Origin: Streptomyces sp. HPF1205
GTDB taxonomy: Bacteria > Actinomycetota > Actinomycetes > Streptomycetales > Streptomycetaceae
Direction of reading: 5' to 3'
DNA: 33,232 bases
NCBI RefSeq assembly: GCF_020400825.1
Contig: NZ_JAINVH010000054.1
Span: 1-33,232, forward strand
Shown: piece after piece, positions 22,055 through 30,119 of the stretch
Position numbering within the stretch: position 1 is the stretch's first letter
Layout: each line of letters opens with the position of its first letter
Notes under the pieces: model-generated
The model's input: the letters and a program-made list of their open reading frames with translations, nothing else
Told to the model about the DNA's origin: nothing
Database searches by the model: none
Made by a program: the position numbers and the translations under genes

Positions 22055-22833
22055 GGTGTCATCACCACCGGGACGTCGGGCGTCGCGAAGCCGGACAGGT
22101 TCCAGGCAAGCCGTACGGTCTCATTGGTGCCTTCCAGGATGATCTTGCGGTCCGGAAGGTACCGGGCGACGTCGGCCAGGGCGGTCATACCGGCGGCGTC
22201 GAGGAACTCCAGATCGTGGCAGAGCAGCCGCACCGCCGCTCTCTGGGCGAGCAGGGTGCACATGATGGTGGCGAAGGCCGCCGCGCCGTCGCTGTCGACG
22301 ATTCCGCTCACCATCCAGCCTTCTTTCTCCGTACGGTACATCCGGAACGCGGGCGACAAAGGCTGGCTGCCCAGATGATGGGGATGCACACACGCGATCC
22401 GCCGCAGGTCCGGCGGGTCCCAGTCGGCCCCGTTGTAGGCGCAGACCACCAGGGCCCCGGTGTCGGCGGCGAACTCCTCCAGCTCCAGCTCGCTGCGCAG
22501 CAGCTCCGTGCCGTGCGCCCCGCTGCCGCCGGGTGTGGCGTGGTGCAGCACCCGCAGGGAGCGGAACCCCTGCCGGTCGGCGTTGGCCGCCTCGCGGCGC
22601 ACCGCGGCCAGCAGGGAGCCTTCCAGCCGGGCGGGGTCCAGGACGAGGGTGGCGAACTCGTGCGCCTCCTCGAAGGGGGGCCCGACGATCACGGCCTTGT
22701 CGCCGTGCGAGGCCGCGTCCGCGACGAAGGCGCGGCTGCGGTCGACGACGTCCTCGGAACGGTCCAGCACCTGGCAGAGGTGGTCACCGTTGTCGGCCTC
22801 GTCCAGGTTCGCCAAAGTGCGCGGCGCTCTCAC
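22051..22833 (-). CDS. MEDS-STAS anti-anti-sigma-like protein
   Basis: A 260-residue partner of the downstream kinase. The N-terminal MEDS domain (DNGDHLCQVLDRSEDVVDRS, KAVIVGPPFEE, LVVCAYNGADWDPPDLRRIA) senses an unknown signal. The C-terminal STAS domain (about 175-260) would bind the RsbW-like partner. In the STAS phosphorylation loop the usual D-S-S-G is DAAG (LEFLDAAGMTAL), so the serine that such kinases phosphorylate is missing. It may be permanently able to bind the kinase, or work through another output. I chose GTG 22833 because GGGGAGGAG lies just upstream; ATG 22863 is in frame, but its AGGGAG is only about one base away. Confidence 0.83.
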   Translation of the reverse strand: MRAPRTLANLDEADNGDHLCQVLDRSEDVVDRSRAFVADAASHGDKAVIVGPPFEEAHEFATLVLDPARLEGSLLAAVRREAANADRQGFRSLRVLHHATPGGSGAHGTELLRSELELEEFAADTGALVVCAYNGADWDPPDLRRIACVHPHHLGSQPLSPAFRMYRTEKEGWMVSGIVDSDGAAAFATIMCTLLAQRAAVRLLCHDLEFLDAAGMTALADVARYLPDRKIILEGTNETVRLAWNLSGFATPDVPVVMTP

Positions 22834-22951
22834 TGCTCCTCCCCTCGCTTCCCCGTCCCGCATTCTCCCTGAATCGAGGATCTCCCGCGGGACGACCAGG
22901 GAGGTGTCGCCTACCCGCTGCCGACGGCCTCATGGCTGCACCGCGGCCGGG

Positions 22952-23006
22952 AGCGGTCGCCGGCAGTGGTACGGGCGACCCGGAAGCGGTCGCCGGCAGT
23001 CGTACG
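22952..23006. repeat. Two 22-bp direct repeats upstream of the MEDS operon
   Basis: AGCGGTCGCCGGCAGT-G/C-GTACG occurs at 22952-22973 and 22985-23006, a 33-bp period (about three helical turns), with one mismatch. It is 120-175 bp upstream of the MEDS-STAS start. Phased repeats suit an activator or repressor site. Confidence 0.6.
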
Positions 23007-23140
23007 CACGGCCCGGCCCGGGGAAGCTCGCGTGGCGTCCCCGGGCCGGGCGGCGGGAGGTGCGGCGGGCACGGGCCGGGCCCGCCCGCGGGAACCCGGC
23101 CCGTGGCTGTGGGCAGGCCCCTGAGCCAAAGGTCGCGCCT

Positions 23141-23175
23141 CTGTCGAAAGATCGAGCACGGTCGATCGTCGACAG
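23141..23175. promoter_or_regulatory. 35-bp interrupted palindrome
   Basis: Outer arms CTGTCGA (23141-23147) and TCGACAG (23169-23175) enclose inner arms GATCGA (23150-23155) and TCGATC (23162-23167). It lies 100 bp after the ferritin-like gene and upstream of the MEDS operon. It could be a weak terminator, an operator, or both. The outer arms resemble those of the palindromes at 990-1056. Confidence 0.45.
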
Positions 23176-23278
23176 CGGGTGGAAGCGACCGGAGGCGATG
23201 GGGCCGACAACCGCCTGTTCGTGCCCGCCGGGGGCGATGCGCCGGGCCCGGCGAGCAGTGGCGGCCGAGGGGCGGCGG

Positions 23279-24265
23279 TTACCTGGGGTTGTCCAGGAGC
23301 CGCTGGAACGCGCGGGCGTGTCCGGCCTCGTCGGCGGCGTTGTGGCGGAACAGGCGGGCGGCCTGGTGGTCGCCGACGGCGTCGGCGCGGCGGGCGAAGG
23401 TCGGGTACATGACCGTCGCCTCGTAGGTCTCGCCGGCGATGGTCTTGACCAGGTTCTGGTGCGTGGTGCCGACCAGGCCGTACAGCACGGCCTCGGCGGC
23501 GAAGTGCTCGTGCAGCTCGACCTGCCCGGTGCCCTCGAACAGGCGGGCCAGGGCGGGCCGCCCGTCGGCCGCCGCGTGCTCGCCGTACATGGTGTAGCGG
23601 GCGTGGGCGAGCGCTTCGCCGTGCATGGCGGTGTCGAGGTTGGCCAGGGTGCGGGCGGAGTGCACCTGCGGGCCGCCGGCCGGGACCTGGACGGCGTCGA
23701 CGGGCGGCGGGGCGGGGATGCGGCCGCGGCCGGTCTCCACGACCCTCAGCGCCGCCTGGAACCTGGCCAGGTGGGCCGCCTCGTCGTGGCCGATCTCGGT
23801 GAACAGCGCGGCGGCGTTGAGGTCGCCGTCCTGCGCGGCCTCCCGGGCGAAGGTCGGGTACATGATGGTGGTCTCGTACGTCTCGCCGGCGATCGCGGCG
23901 CGCAGGTTGCTCGCGTCGCTGCCGATCACGCCCGCCAGTTCGGCCTCCTCGCGGAAGTGCTCGTTGAGCTCGACGGAGGCGGTGCGCCGGTAGGTCCGCG
24001 CGGTCACCGGGAGGTGCTCGCGGTCGGCCTGGGCGGCGTAGAAGGTGTAGGAGGCGTTGGCGAACGCCTCGCCCCGCATGGACGTGTCGAGGTCGGCCAG
24101 CGTCTGGGGGTTCAGCGCGCGGGCCGCGAGCGCGGTGGTGGCCGCGGAGGCGCCGGGCGCGGAGGCCGCGGACGGGGCGGTGGCCGACGCGGGGGCGGCG
24201 AGCACCGCGGCCGCCGCGACGGTGGACAGGCAGGCGAGGGCCGCCCGTATGGCGAAGCGAGTCAT
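23279..24265 (-). CDS. Secreted protein with two ferritin-like domains
   Basis: A 328-residue exported protein made of a duplicated four-helix ferritin-like (rubrerythrin-type) domain. The signal peptide is ALACLSTVAAAAVLAAPASA. Domain 1 (about 50-185) has SMRGEAFANASYTFYAAQAD, VELNEHFREEAELAG, GETYETTIMYPTFAREAA and TEIGHDEAAHLARF. Domain 2 (about 205-328) repeats the pattern with AMHGEALAHARYTMYGEHAA, VELHEHFAAEAVLYG, GETYEATVMYPTFARRAD and DEAGHARAFQRLL. The E...ExxH pairs in both halves fit a di-iron centre. Function outside the cytoplasm is unknown; iron handling or peroxide reduction is possible. GAGGAAAG lies just before ATG 24265. Divergent from the P-type ATPase gene, also a metal-related protein. 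Confidence 0.87.
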   Translation of the reverse strand: MTRFAIRAALACLSTVAAAAVLAAPASATAPSAASAPGASAATTALAARALNPQTLADLDTSMRGEAFANASYTFYAAQADREHLPVTARTYRRTASVELNEHFREEAELAGVIGSDASNLRAAIAGETYETTIMYPTFAREAAQDGDLNAAALFTEIGHDEAAHLARFQAALRVVETGRGRIPAPPPVDAVQVPAGGPQVHSARTLANLDTAMHGEALAHARYTMYGEHAAADGRPALARLFEGTGQVELHEHFAAEAVLYGLVGTTHQNLVKTIAGETYEATVMYPTFARRADAVGDHQAARLFRHNAADEAGHARAFQRLLDNPR

Positions 24266-24637
24266 GTTCTTTCCTCGGGTGAAGGTGGTCGACTGCCCCC
24301 CGAGAGCGACCCCATCACCGCCGTACGGGACCCCGCGAGCGGGCATCGGCCATCGGCTCGACGGCCCGCCCGGCAATTCACCCGAGCGGCCACACCGGCG
24401 CCGAAGCCGTCTGGCGGGGACGGGTGAGCCGGGGGGGTTGAACCGGGCCCCGCGGCCCCGCCCGGGCGCACCCCGCGATCCCGGCGACGGCGCCGGCCCC
24501 GCTCCCGGCGCGGCCCGCGTACGGGCGGCCTCCCCGTCCGGGTGGCCCCTCGGGCCGGTCCGAAGTGCCCTGGCAGGGGGCCGTCGCCAGGGATCTACTG
24601 GAGGGGAAGGGCCCGGCGCGGCAGGACGGAGGGCGCT
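24266..24637. other. Divergent promoter region between metal-related genes
   Basis: 372 bp between the ferritin-like gene and the P1B-type ATPase gene. It is very GC-rich, with a G-run near 24430 and no gene. The segment 24555-24595 (GGTCCGAAGTGCCCTGG and nearby) has loose dyad symmetry recalling stress-regulator boxes, but not closely enough to name one. Confidence 0.4.
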
Positions 24638-26974
24638 GTGGAAGGTCCGGTGGGCAAGGAAGCGGTGGCGGGTGAGGCGCGGTCGGTGCGCGCCTGGGTC
24701 CGGCGGTCGGTGGAGCCGGTCCTGCTCGTGGTCACCGCCGCCGCGCTGGCGGCCGGCGGCGTCGCGTGGCTGGCCGGCGCGCGGTCGGCCGCCGACGCGT
24801 GCTGGGCCGCGGGCACGGTCGCGGCGATCGTTCCCGCCGTGGCGTGGGTGCTGCACGCACTGCGGCGCGGGCGGGCCGGGGTCGACCTGATCGCCGTCCT
24901 GGCGCTGGCCGGCACGCTGGCGACGGGTGAGTACCTGGCCGGGGCGCTGATCGCGCTCATGCTCGCCACGGGCCGCTGGCTGGACGCGGCGGCCGAGCGC
25001 CGCGCCTCGCACGACCTGCGCCACCTGCTGGAGCACGCCCCGCGTTCGGCCCGCCGCCGCGTCGGCGACGAGGTCCGTACGGTGCCGCTGGCCGAGGTCG
25101 CCGTCGGTGACCTGCTGGTCGTCGGCCCCGGTGAGGTCGTCCCGGTCGACGGGCGCGTCGAGAACGGGACCGCGGTGCTGGACGAGTCCGTGCTGACCGG
25201 CGAGTCCCTCCAGGTCGAGCGGGGGGCGGGCGAGAGCGTGCGCAGCGGCGGTGTCAACGCGGGCGGCGCCTTCGAGCTGCGGGCGGGCGCGACCGAGCAG
25301 GACAGCGCGTACGCCGAGATCGTCCGCCTCGCCCGGCAGGCGGGTGCCGAGAGCGCCCCGGTGATCCGGCTGGCCGACCGTTACGCCGCCTGGTTCCTGC
25401 CGCTGACGCTGGCCGTGGCCGGCGTGGCGTGGCTGGTCAGCGGCTCGGTCGTGCGGGCGGTGGCCGTCCTGGTGGTCGCCACGCCGTGCCCGTTGCTGCT
25501 TGCCGCGCCCGTCGCGATCGTCTCGGGCCTGTCCCGGGCCGCCCGCCAGGGTGTCGTGGTCCGCGACGGCGCCGCCCTGGAGACGCTGGGCCGCGCCCGC
25601 ACGCTGGTGCTGGACAAGACCGGCACGCTCACCAGCGGGCGTCCCCGCGTTCTGGACATCGCGGCGGCGCCCGGAACCACCCCCGACGAGGTTCTCGCCC
25701 TCGCCGCGTCCGTGGACCAGTACTCCCCCCACGTCCTGGCCCGGGCCATCACCGACGAGGCCCACGCCCGCCGGCTGGCGCTGCGCCCGGTGCGCGACGT
25801 GGCGGAGGAACCCGGGCACGGCGCCACCGGCCGGATCGGCGCCGCCGCGGTGAGCGTCGGCAAGCGCGACGGCGCGTCCCTGCCCACCTGGGCGCGCACC
25901 GCCGAGAACCGCGCCACCCTGGACGGCGCCGCCGTCGCCTGGCTCACCGTGGACGGCCGGCTCACCGGAGCGCTGCTGCTGCGCGACCCGCTGCGCGGCG
26001 ACGCCCCCCGTACCCTGCGGCGCCTGCGCGAGGCCGGCATCCAGCGGCTGCTGATGCTCACCGGCGACCGCGCGGAACCGGCCCGGGAGATCGCGGCCGT
26101 CCTCGGTCTTGACGACGTGCGCGCCCGCCAGTCCCCCGCCGACAAGGTCGCCGCGGTGCGGGCCGAACGCGGGCGGGCGGTCACCGTCATGGTCGGCGAC
26201 GGCGTCAACGACGCCCCCGCCCTGGCCGCCGCCGACGTCGGCGTGGCGATGGGCGCCCGCGGCTCCAGCGCCTCGTCCGAGGCCGCCGACATCGTGCTGA
26301 CCACCGACCGCGTCGACCGCCTCGCCGACGCCGCGGGGATCGCCGTGCGCGCCCGGCGCATCGCCGCCCAGAGCGCGCTGGCCGGAATGGCGATGTCGCT
26401 GGCCGCCATGACCGCCGCCGCGTTCGGCCTGCTGCCGCCGGCCGCGGGGGCCCTGCTGCAGGAGGGCATCGACGTCGCCGTCATCCTCAACGCCCTGCGC
26501 GCCCTGGGCGCGGACCGCGCCGCCCACGTCACCGTGGAGCCGGCCACCGAGCAGCTCATCCAGCGCTTCGCCGCCGAGCACGACGACCTGCGCGAGGTCG
26601 TCGAAGCCGTCCGGGAGGCCGCCGACCACCTCACCGATCCCGCCGACCCCGCGGCCCTGGACACCGTCCGCCACGTCGACCGGCTGCTGAGCGAACGCCT
26701 CCTGCCGCACGAAGTGGCCGAGGAACACGAGCTCTATCCCGCTCTCGCCCGCGCCCTGGGCGGCCCCGAGGCCACCGCCACCATGAGCCGCGCGCACACC
26801 GAGATCCACCGCCTGGCCCACCGGATCGCCACCCACCTGCGGCTGGCCGACGCCGAGGGCGCCCTGCGCCCCGAACAGGTCGACGACCTGCGCGCCTGCC
26901 TGTACGGCCTGCACAGCGTCCTGCGCCTGCACTTCACCCAGGAGGAGGAGAACTACTTCTCCCTCGCCCACTGA
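24638..26974 (+). CDS. P1B-type metal ATPase with C-terminal hemerythrin domain
   Basis: A 778-residue metal-transporting P-type ATPase. Helices begin at PVLLVVTAAALAAGG. It has the actuator TGES (187-190), the membrane metal site TPCP (282-285), phosphorylated Asp326 in DKTGT, then MLTGDR and MVGDGVNDAPAL. The usual HP motif of the nucleotide domain is SPHVLARAI. No N-terminal heavy-metal domain is present. The last 135 residues form a hemerythrin domain: H648 in AEHDD, HEVAEEHELYP (H691, H697), HTEIH (H720, H724), H759, and HFTQEEE (H765, E769). This layout matches the class P1B-5, in which a hemerythrin-like domain follows the ATPase; cargo (Ni, Co, Fe) is debated. GTG 24638 is chosen for ACGGAGGG upstream. 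Confidence 0.9.
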   Translation: MEGPVGKEAVAGEARSVRAWVRRSVEPVLLVVTAAALAAGGVAWLAGARSAADACWAAGTVAAIVPAVAWVLHALRRGRAGVDLIAVLALAGTLATGEYLAGALIALMLATGRWLDAAAERRASHDLRHLLEHAPRSARRRVGDEVRTVPLAEVAVGDLLVVGPGEVVPVDGRVENGTAVLDESVLTGESLQVERGAGESVRSGGVNAGGAFELRAGATEQDSAYAEIVRLARQAGAESAPVIRLADRYAAWFLPLTLAVAGVAWLVSGSVVRAVAVLVVATPCPLLLAAPVAIVSGLSRAARQGVVVRDGAALETLGRARTLVLDKTGTLTSGRPRVLDIAAAPGTTPDEVLALAASVDQYSPHVLARAITDEAHARRLALRPVRDVAEEPGHGATGRIGAAAVSVGKRDGASLPTWARTAENRATLDGAAVAWLTVDGRLTGALLLRDPLRGDAPRTLRRLREAGIQRLLMLTGDRAEPAREIAAVLGLDDVRARQSPADKVAAVRAERGRAVTVMVGDGVNDAPALAAADVGVAMGARGSSASSEAADIVLTTDRVDRLADAAGIAVRARRIAAQSALAGMAMSLAAMTAAAFGLLPPAAGALLQEGIDVAVILNALRALGADRAAHVTVEPATEQLIQRFAAEHDDLREVVEAVREAADHLTDPADPAALDTVRHVDRLLSERLLPHEVAEEHELYPALARALGGPEATATMSRAHTEIHRLAHRIATHLRLADAEGALRPEQVDDLRACLYGLHSVLRLHFTQEEENYFSLAH

Positions 26975-26989
26975 CCGCGGCACACGGCG

Positions 26990-27015
26990 CCGCGGCACCC
27001 CACCGCGGCACCCCA
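26990..27015. repeat. 13-bp tandem duplication
   Basis: Two exact copies of CCGCGGCACCCCA just after the P-type ATPase stop. They are followed by dense GC-rich inverted sequence (27020-27055) that may help stop transcription. Confidence 0.75.
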
Positions 27016-27110
27016 CCGGGGCGCCGCGCCGCTGCGGCGGGGCCGCCGCGGGGCGAGAATGTGGGGGAAGGGCCTGGAGACCCGCTACGTCGAGCGGGGA
27101 GGTGCAGCCC

Positions 27111-28142
27111 GTGGCTCAGGCAGCGATCCGCGTCGTCGGTCTCAGCAAGCGGTTCGGGGCGGTGCGCGCCCTGGACGAGGTGGACTTCGAGGTCCCGCCG
27201 GGGAGCGTCTTCGGTCTGCTGGGGCCCAACGGCGCGGGCAAGAGCACCGCGATCCGGATCCTGACGACGATCCTGCGTCCCAGCGGCGGGCACGCGGAGG
27301 TCCTCGGCCACGACGTGGTGCGCGAGGCGGCCGCGGTCCGGCGGCTGATCGGACTGGCCGGACAGTACGCGGCGGTGGACCCGAACCTGACCGGCCGGGA
27401 GAACCTGCGGCTGATCGGCCACCTGACCCACGGGCCGCGCTCCCGGATCCGGCCGCGCGCCGCCGCGCTGCTCGACCGGTTCGGCCTCGCCGACGCGGGC
27501 GACCGCCCGGTGCGGACGTACTCGGGCGGCATGCGCAGGCGGCTGGACGTCGCCGCCGCCCTGGTCCCCGAGCCCCCCGTCCTGCGCCTCGACGAGCCCA
27601 CCACGGGACTGGACCCGCACAGCCGCAACGACCTGTGGGACATGATCCGCGAGCTGGTGAGCGACGGTACGACGGTGCTGCTCACCACCCAGTACCTGGA
27701 GGAGGCCGACAAGCTCGCCGAGCGGGTCGTGGTGATCGACGACGGCCGCGTGATCGCGGACGACGCCCCGTCCGTCCTGAAGGCCCGGCTGGGGAACACG
27801 GTCGTCGAACTGGACATGGCCGAGCCGTCGCGGGCCGAGCGGGCCGCCGCGCTCATCGGCGCCGGGCTCGCCCAGACGCCCGGCGTCGAGGGATCCCGCG
27901 TCGACTTCGCCTCCCACAACGGGTCGGGGCCGCTGATCGACGTGCTGCACCTGCTGGAGGACCACGACCTGGTGCCGCGCACCGTGGCCGTGCGCGAGTC
28001 CAGCCTGGACGACGTCTTCCTGGCGCTGACCGGGCACCGGACGGGCAACCCCCCGGCGCAGGACGACCCGGCGCAGGACGGCCCGGCCCCGGACGACACG
28101 GCCCCGGAAGGCCCGGCCCCGCCTCGGGGAGGCCCGCCGTGA
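27111..28142 (+). CDS. DrrA-like ABC exporter ATPase
   Basis: The ATP-binding subunit (343 residues) of a two-component ABC-2 exporter of the daunorubicin-resistance type. It has Walker A GPNGAGKST, the Q-loop in GLAGQYAAVDPNLTGRENL, signature YSGGMRRRLDVAAAL, Walker B VLRLDEPTTGLD and switch histidine replaced by Q in TTQYLEEAD, as is usual in DrrA. The DrrA C-terminal domain ends at SLDDVFLALTGHRT. A 30-residue Asp/Pro/Ala tail in short repeats (AQDDPAQDGPAPDDTAPEGP) follows and is probably disordered. GTG 27111 has GGGGAGG eight bases upstream; GTG 27102 overlaps that site. The stop overlaps the permease start. Confidence 0.9.
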   Translation: MAQAAIRVVGLSKRFGAVRALDEVDFEVPPGSVFGLLGPNGAGKSTAIRILTTILRPSGGHAEVLGHDVVREAAAVRRLIGLAGQYAAVDPNLTGRENLRLIGHLTHGPRSRIRPRAAALLDRFGLADAGDRPVRTYSGGMRRRLDVAAALVPEPPVLRLDEPTTGLDPHSRNDLWDMIRELVSDGTTVLLTTQYLEEADKLAERVVVIDDGRVIADDAPSVLKARLGNTVVELDMAEPSRAERAAALIGAGLAQTPGVEGSRVDFASHNGSGPLIDVLHLLEDHDLVPRTVAVRESSLDDVFLALTGHRTGNPPAQDDPAQDGPAPDDTAPEGPAPPRGGPP

Positions 28143-28969
28143 CGGGAACCACCGCCGCCGGCCGCGACCGGTCGTGGACGGCCCCGAAGGACACCGGCCC
28201 GCCGATCCTCACCACGGCCAGGGACGGCCTCGCCGTCGCCTGGCGGAACCTGATCGCGCTGCGCCGGGTGCCGCGGCTGCTGGTGTTCTCCACCATCCAG
28301 CCGCTGGTGTTCGTGCTGATGTTCCGCTATGTCTTCGGCGGTGTCGTGGCTCCGGCGCTGCACGGCGTCGCTTACGTCGACTTCCTGATCCCGGGGATCT
28401 TCGTGCAGACCGCCGTGTTCGGGGCGATGAACACCGCGATCGGGCTGGCCACGGACATGCAGACCGGTCTGATGGAACGGTTCCGCTCCCTGCCGATGGC
28501 CAGGTCGGCCGTGCTCGTCGGCCGGACCACGGCCGACCTCGCGCGGAACGTCTTCGTCGTGGCGCTGATGACCGCCGTCGGCTTCGCCATCGGATTCCGC
28601 ATCCACGCCGGCGTCCCGGCCTTCCTGGGCGGCATCGCGCTGGTCCTGGCGTTCGGCTTCGCGATGTCGTGGATCTTCGCGGTGGTGGGCATGGCCGTCG
28701 GCGACCCCGAGACCGCGCAGGCCGCCGCCTTCCCCGTACTCGCGCCCCTCGTCTTCGCCTCCGCGGCGTTCATCCCGGTCAACACGATGCCGGGCTGGCT
28801 GCAGGCGTTCGCCCGGCACCAGCCCGTGTCCAAGACCGCCGAGGCGGTCCGGGTCCTCGTACTCGGCGGCCCCGCCTCCACCGCGGTGTGGGAGGCACTC
28901 GCCTGGGACGCCGGGATCGTCGCGGTGTTCGCGCCGCTGGGGGTGTGGCTCTACCGCAGGGCGGTGTAG
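28139..28969 (+). CDS. DrrB-like ABC-2 exporter permease
   Basis: The membrane subunit (276 residues) that pairs with the ATPase just upstream. It has the ABC-2 pattern of about six membrane segments, including VFSTIQPLVFVLMFRYVFGG, YVDFLIPGIFVQTAVFGAMN, the coupling region GLMERFRSLPMARSAVLVGR, and the conserved FIPVNTMPGWLQAFARHQPV. Substrate unknown: DrrAB relatives export lipophilic drugs and lipids. GTG 28139 overlaps the upstream TGA by four bases. A 15-bp tandem duplication covers the stop codon, so the present stop is repeated just downstream. Confidence 0.9.
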   Translation: MTGTTAAGRDRSWTAPKDTGPPILTTARDGLAVAWRNLIALRRVPRLLVFSTIQPLVFVLMFRYVFGGVVAPALHGVAYVDFLIPGIFVQTAVFGAMNTAIGLATDMQTGLMERFRSLPMARSAVLVGRTTADLARNVFVVALMTAVGFAIGFRIHAGVPAFLGGIALVLAFGFAMSWIFAVVGMAVGDPETAQAAAFPVLAPLVFASAAFIPVNTMPGWLQAFARHQPVSKTAEAVRVLVLGGPASTAVWEALAWDAGIVAVFAPLGVWLYRRAV

Positions 28970-28989
28970 CGCGGGGCGGTGTAGTGCGG
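28960..28989. repeat. 15-bp tandem duplication across a stop codon
   Basis: GGCGGTGTAG-C/T-GCGG occurs at 28960-28974 and 28975-28989. The permease stop TAG (28967-28969) is inside the first copy and is repeated in the second. Confidence 0.8.
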
Positions 28990-29082
28990 GGCGCCCCGGG
29001 CCCGGAGGGGGCGCCTCGCCGGGTGCGGCCGCGGCTCCTTCTGTATCCTGAGTGCCTGCGGCGGCCCTGTCGGGGCGGCCCG

Positions 29083-29145
29083 CGCGGCGGTGGGGCCCGC
29101 CGTACCCGAACCGCGGCGGCAACGCCGCCAACGGTCCCTGCTTGC
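29083..29145 (+). promoter_or_regulatory. Fluoride riboswitch (crcB RNA motif), divergent
   Basis: GGCGGTGGGGCCCGCC (29086-29101) matches the signature first hairpin of the crcB motif (known example GGCGAUGAGGCCCGCC). It is followed by a stem GCGGCG-GCAA-CGCCGC with a tetraloop (29112-29127), and ACGGTCCCTGCTT (29131-29143) in the place of the conserved UGAUGGCCUCUACU. The hallmark pseudoknot can form: GGGGCC in the first loop pairs with GGTCCC, with one G-U. The next genes encode CrcB fluoride channels, exactly the expected context. Differences from consensus (GTG for ATG) lower certainty slightly. Confidence 0.75.
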
Positions 29146-29159
29146 GACGACGCGCGCCC

Positions 29160-29186
29160 GCCGGTCCACCGCGGGTGCCTACCGGC
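29160..29186 (+). promoter_or_regulatory. Hairpin before the crcB ribosome binding site
   Basis: GCCGGT/ACCGGC arms (29160-29165, 29181-29186) with an inner CACC/GGTG stem (29167-29170, 29174-29177). It lies between the riboswitch aptamer and GGGGAG (29192-29197), so it may be the expression platform. Confidence 0.45.
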
Positions 29187-29202
29187 CGAGTGGGGAGACG
29201 TC

Positions 29203-29688
29203 TTGGAAGAGGCCCGCGGCCGTGTGGTGAACGAACCCACCGATCCCGATGTGCCCTTGCGCGTGCCCGCGCAGCGCCGCGACGTGGCGCGCGGGCAGTG
29301 GCCGGTCGTCGCCGCGGTGAGCGCGGGGGGCGGTGCCGGCGCCGCGGCCCGCTACGGGGCCTCGCTGCTGTGGCCGACCGCCTCCGGCACCTTCCCGGCC
29401 ACCACCTTCGCGATCAACGCGATCGGCTGCGCGGTCATCGGGGTGTTCATGGTCGTCATCACCGACGCCTGGGCGGCCCACCGCCTGGTCCGCCCCTTCT
29501 TCGGCACCGGCGTCCTGGGCGGCTTCACCACCTTCTCCACGTACGCGGTCGACATCCGCAGGCTGGTCGACGGCGGCCACGCCGGGCTGGGCCTGGCGTA
29601 CCTGGCCGCCACACCCCTGGCAGCCGTCGCCTCGGTGTGGGCGGCCGCCACCCTCACCCGCCGCGTCCTCGCCCGGAGACCGCCATGA
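29203..29688 (+). CDS. crcB: CrcB/Fluc fluoride channel, subunit 1
   Basis: A small four-helix fluoride exporter subunit (161 residues). A hydrophilic N-terminus (NEPTDPDVPLRVPAQRR) precedes AAVSAGGGAGAAARYGASLL. The pore motifs are GTFPATTFAINAIGCAVIGV (conserved N and G) and FFGTGVLGGFTTFSTYAVD (the Phe-box and TTFST sodium/fluoride site). Fluc works as an antiparallel dimer, and Gram-positive genomes often carry two adjacent genes, as here. TTG 29203 is chosen for GGGGAG five bases upstream; GTG 29224 or 29227 are alternatives. ATGA overlap couples it to the next gene. A riboswitch-like leader lies directly upstream. Confidence 0.9.
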   Translation: MEEARGRVVNEPTDPDVPLRVPAQRRDVARGQWPVVAAVSAGGGAGAAARYGASLLWPTASGTFPATTFAINAIGCAVIGVFMVVITDAWAAHRLVRPFFGTGVLGGFTTFSTYAVDIRRLVDGGHAGLGLAYLAATPLAAVASVWAAATLTRRVLARRPP

Positions 29689-30119
29689 GACTGACCGGAA
29701 GCGCCCTGCGCCTGACCGTCTTCCTCGGGGAGAACGACACCTGGCACCACAAGCCGCTGTTCACGGAGATCGTGCACCGCGCGCACGCCGCGGGCCTCGC
29801 CGGCGCCTCGGTGTTCCGCGGCGTCGAGGGCTTCGGCGCCTCCTCGATCGTCCACACCACCCGGCTGCTCTCCCTCAGCGAGGACCTGCCGGTGGCGGTC
29901 GTGATCATCGACGCCGAGGACCGGATCCGCGCGTTCCTGCCGCAGCTCGACGAACTGGTGAGCGGGGGCCTGGTGATCCTGGACGAGGTCGAGGTCGTCC
30001 GCTATGCAGGCGGGGAGGACGCGGAGGACGCGGAGGACGCGGAGGACGCGGACGGGACAGACGGCGACGGCGGGGGCGGCGCCGACGGTGGCGGCGGCGC
30101 GGGAACGGGTGCCTCGTGA
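29685..30119 (+). CDS. DUF190 protein with an acidic repeat tail
   Basis: A 144-residue DUF190 protein. The first 105 residues follow the family closely: LTVFLGENDTWHHKPLFTEI, VHRAHAAGLAGASVFRGVEG, and PVAVVIIDAEDRIRAFLPQL. DUF190 is related to the GlnB/PII-like fold and is habitually encoded next to crcB, suggesting a role in fluoride resistance, but its function is not established. The last 40 residues are low complexity: an EDA repeat (9-bp units GAGGACGCG near 30018-30050) and a Gly/Asp tail. It overlaps crcB genes on both sides by four bases (ATGA, GTGA), so the three are tightly coupled. Confidence 0.88.
   Translation: MRLTGSALRLTVFLGENDTWHHKPLFTEIVHRAHAAGLAGASVFRGVEGFGASSIVHTTRLLSLSEDLPVAVVIIDAEDRIRAFLPQLDELVSGGLVILDEVEVVRYAGGEDAEDAEDAEDADGTDGDGGGGADGGGGAGTGAS

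Noticed and set aside
24638..26974. ATPase-hemerythrin fusion as a novel fusion
   Set aside because: The arrangement is already known for the P1B-5 class, so it is listed as a feature and context rather than a new architecture.
23279..27016. 1245-codon minus-strand frame
   Set aside because: Only the 3' part (23279-24265) is the ferritin-like gene; the rest is antisense to the P-type ATPase.
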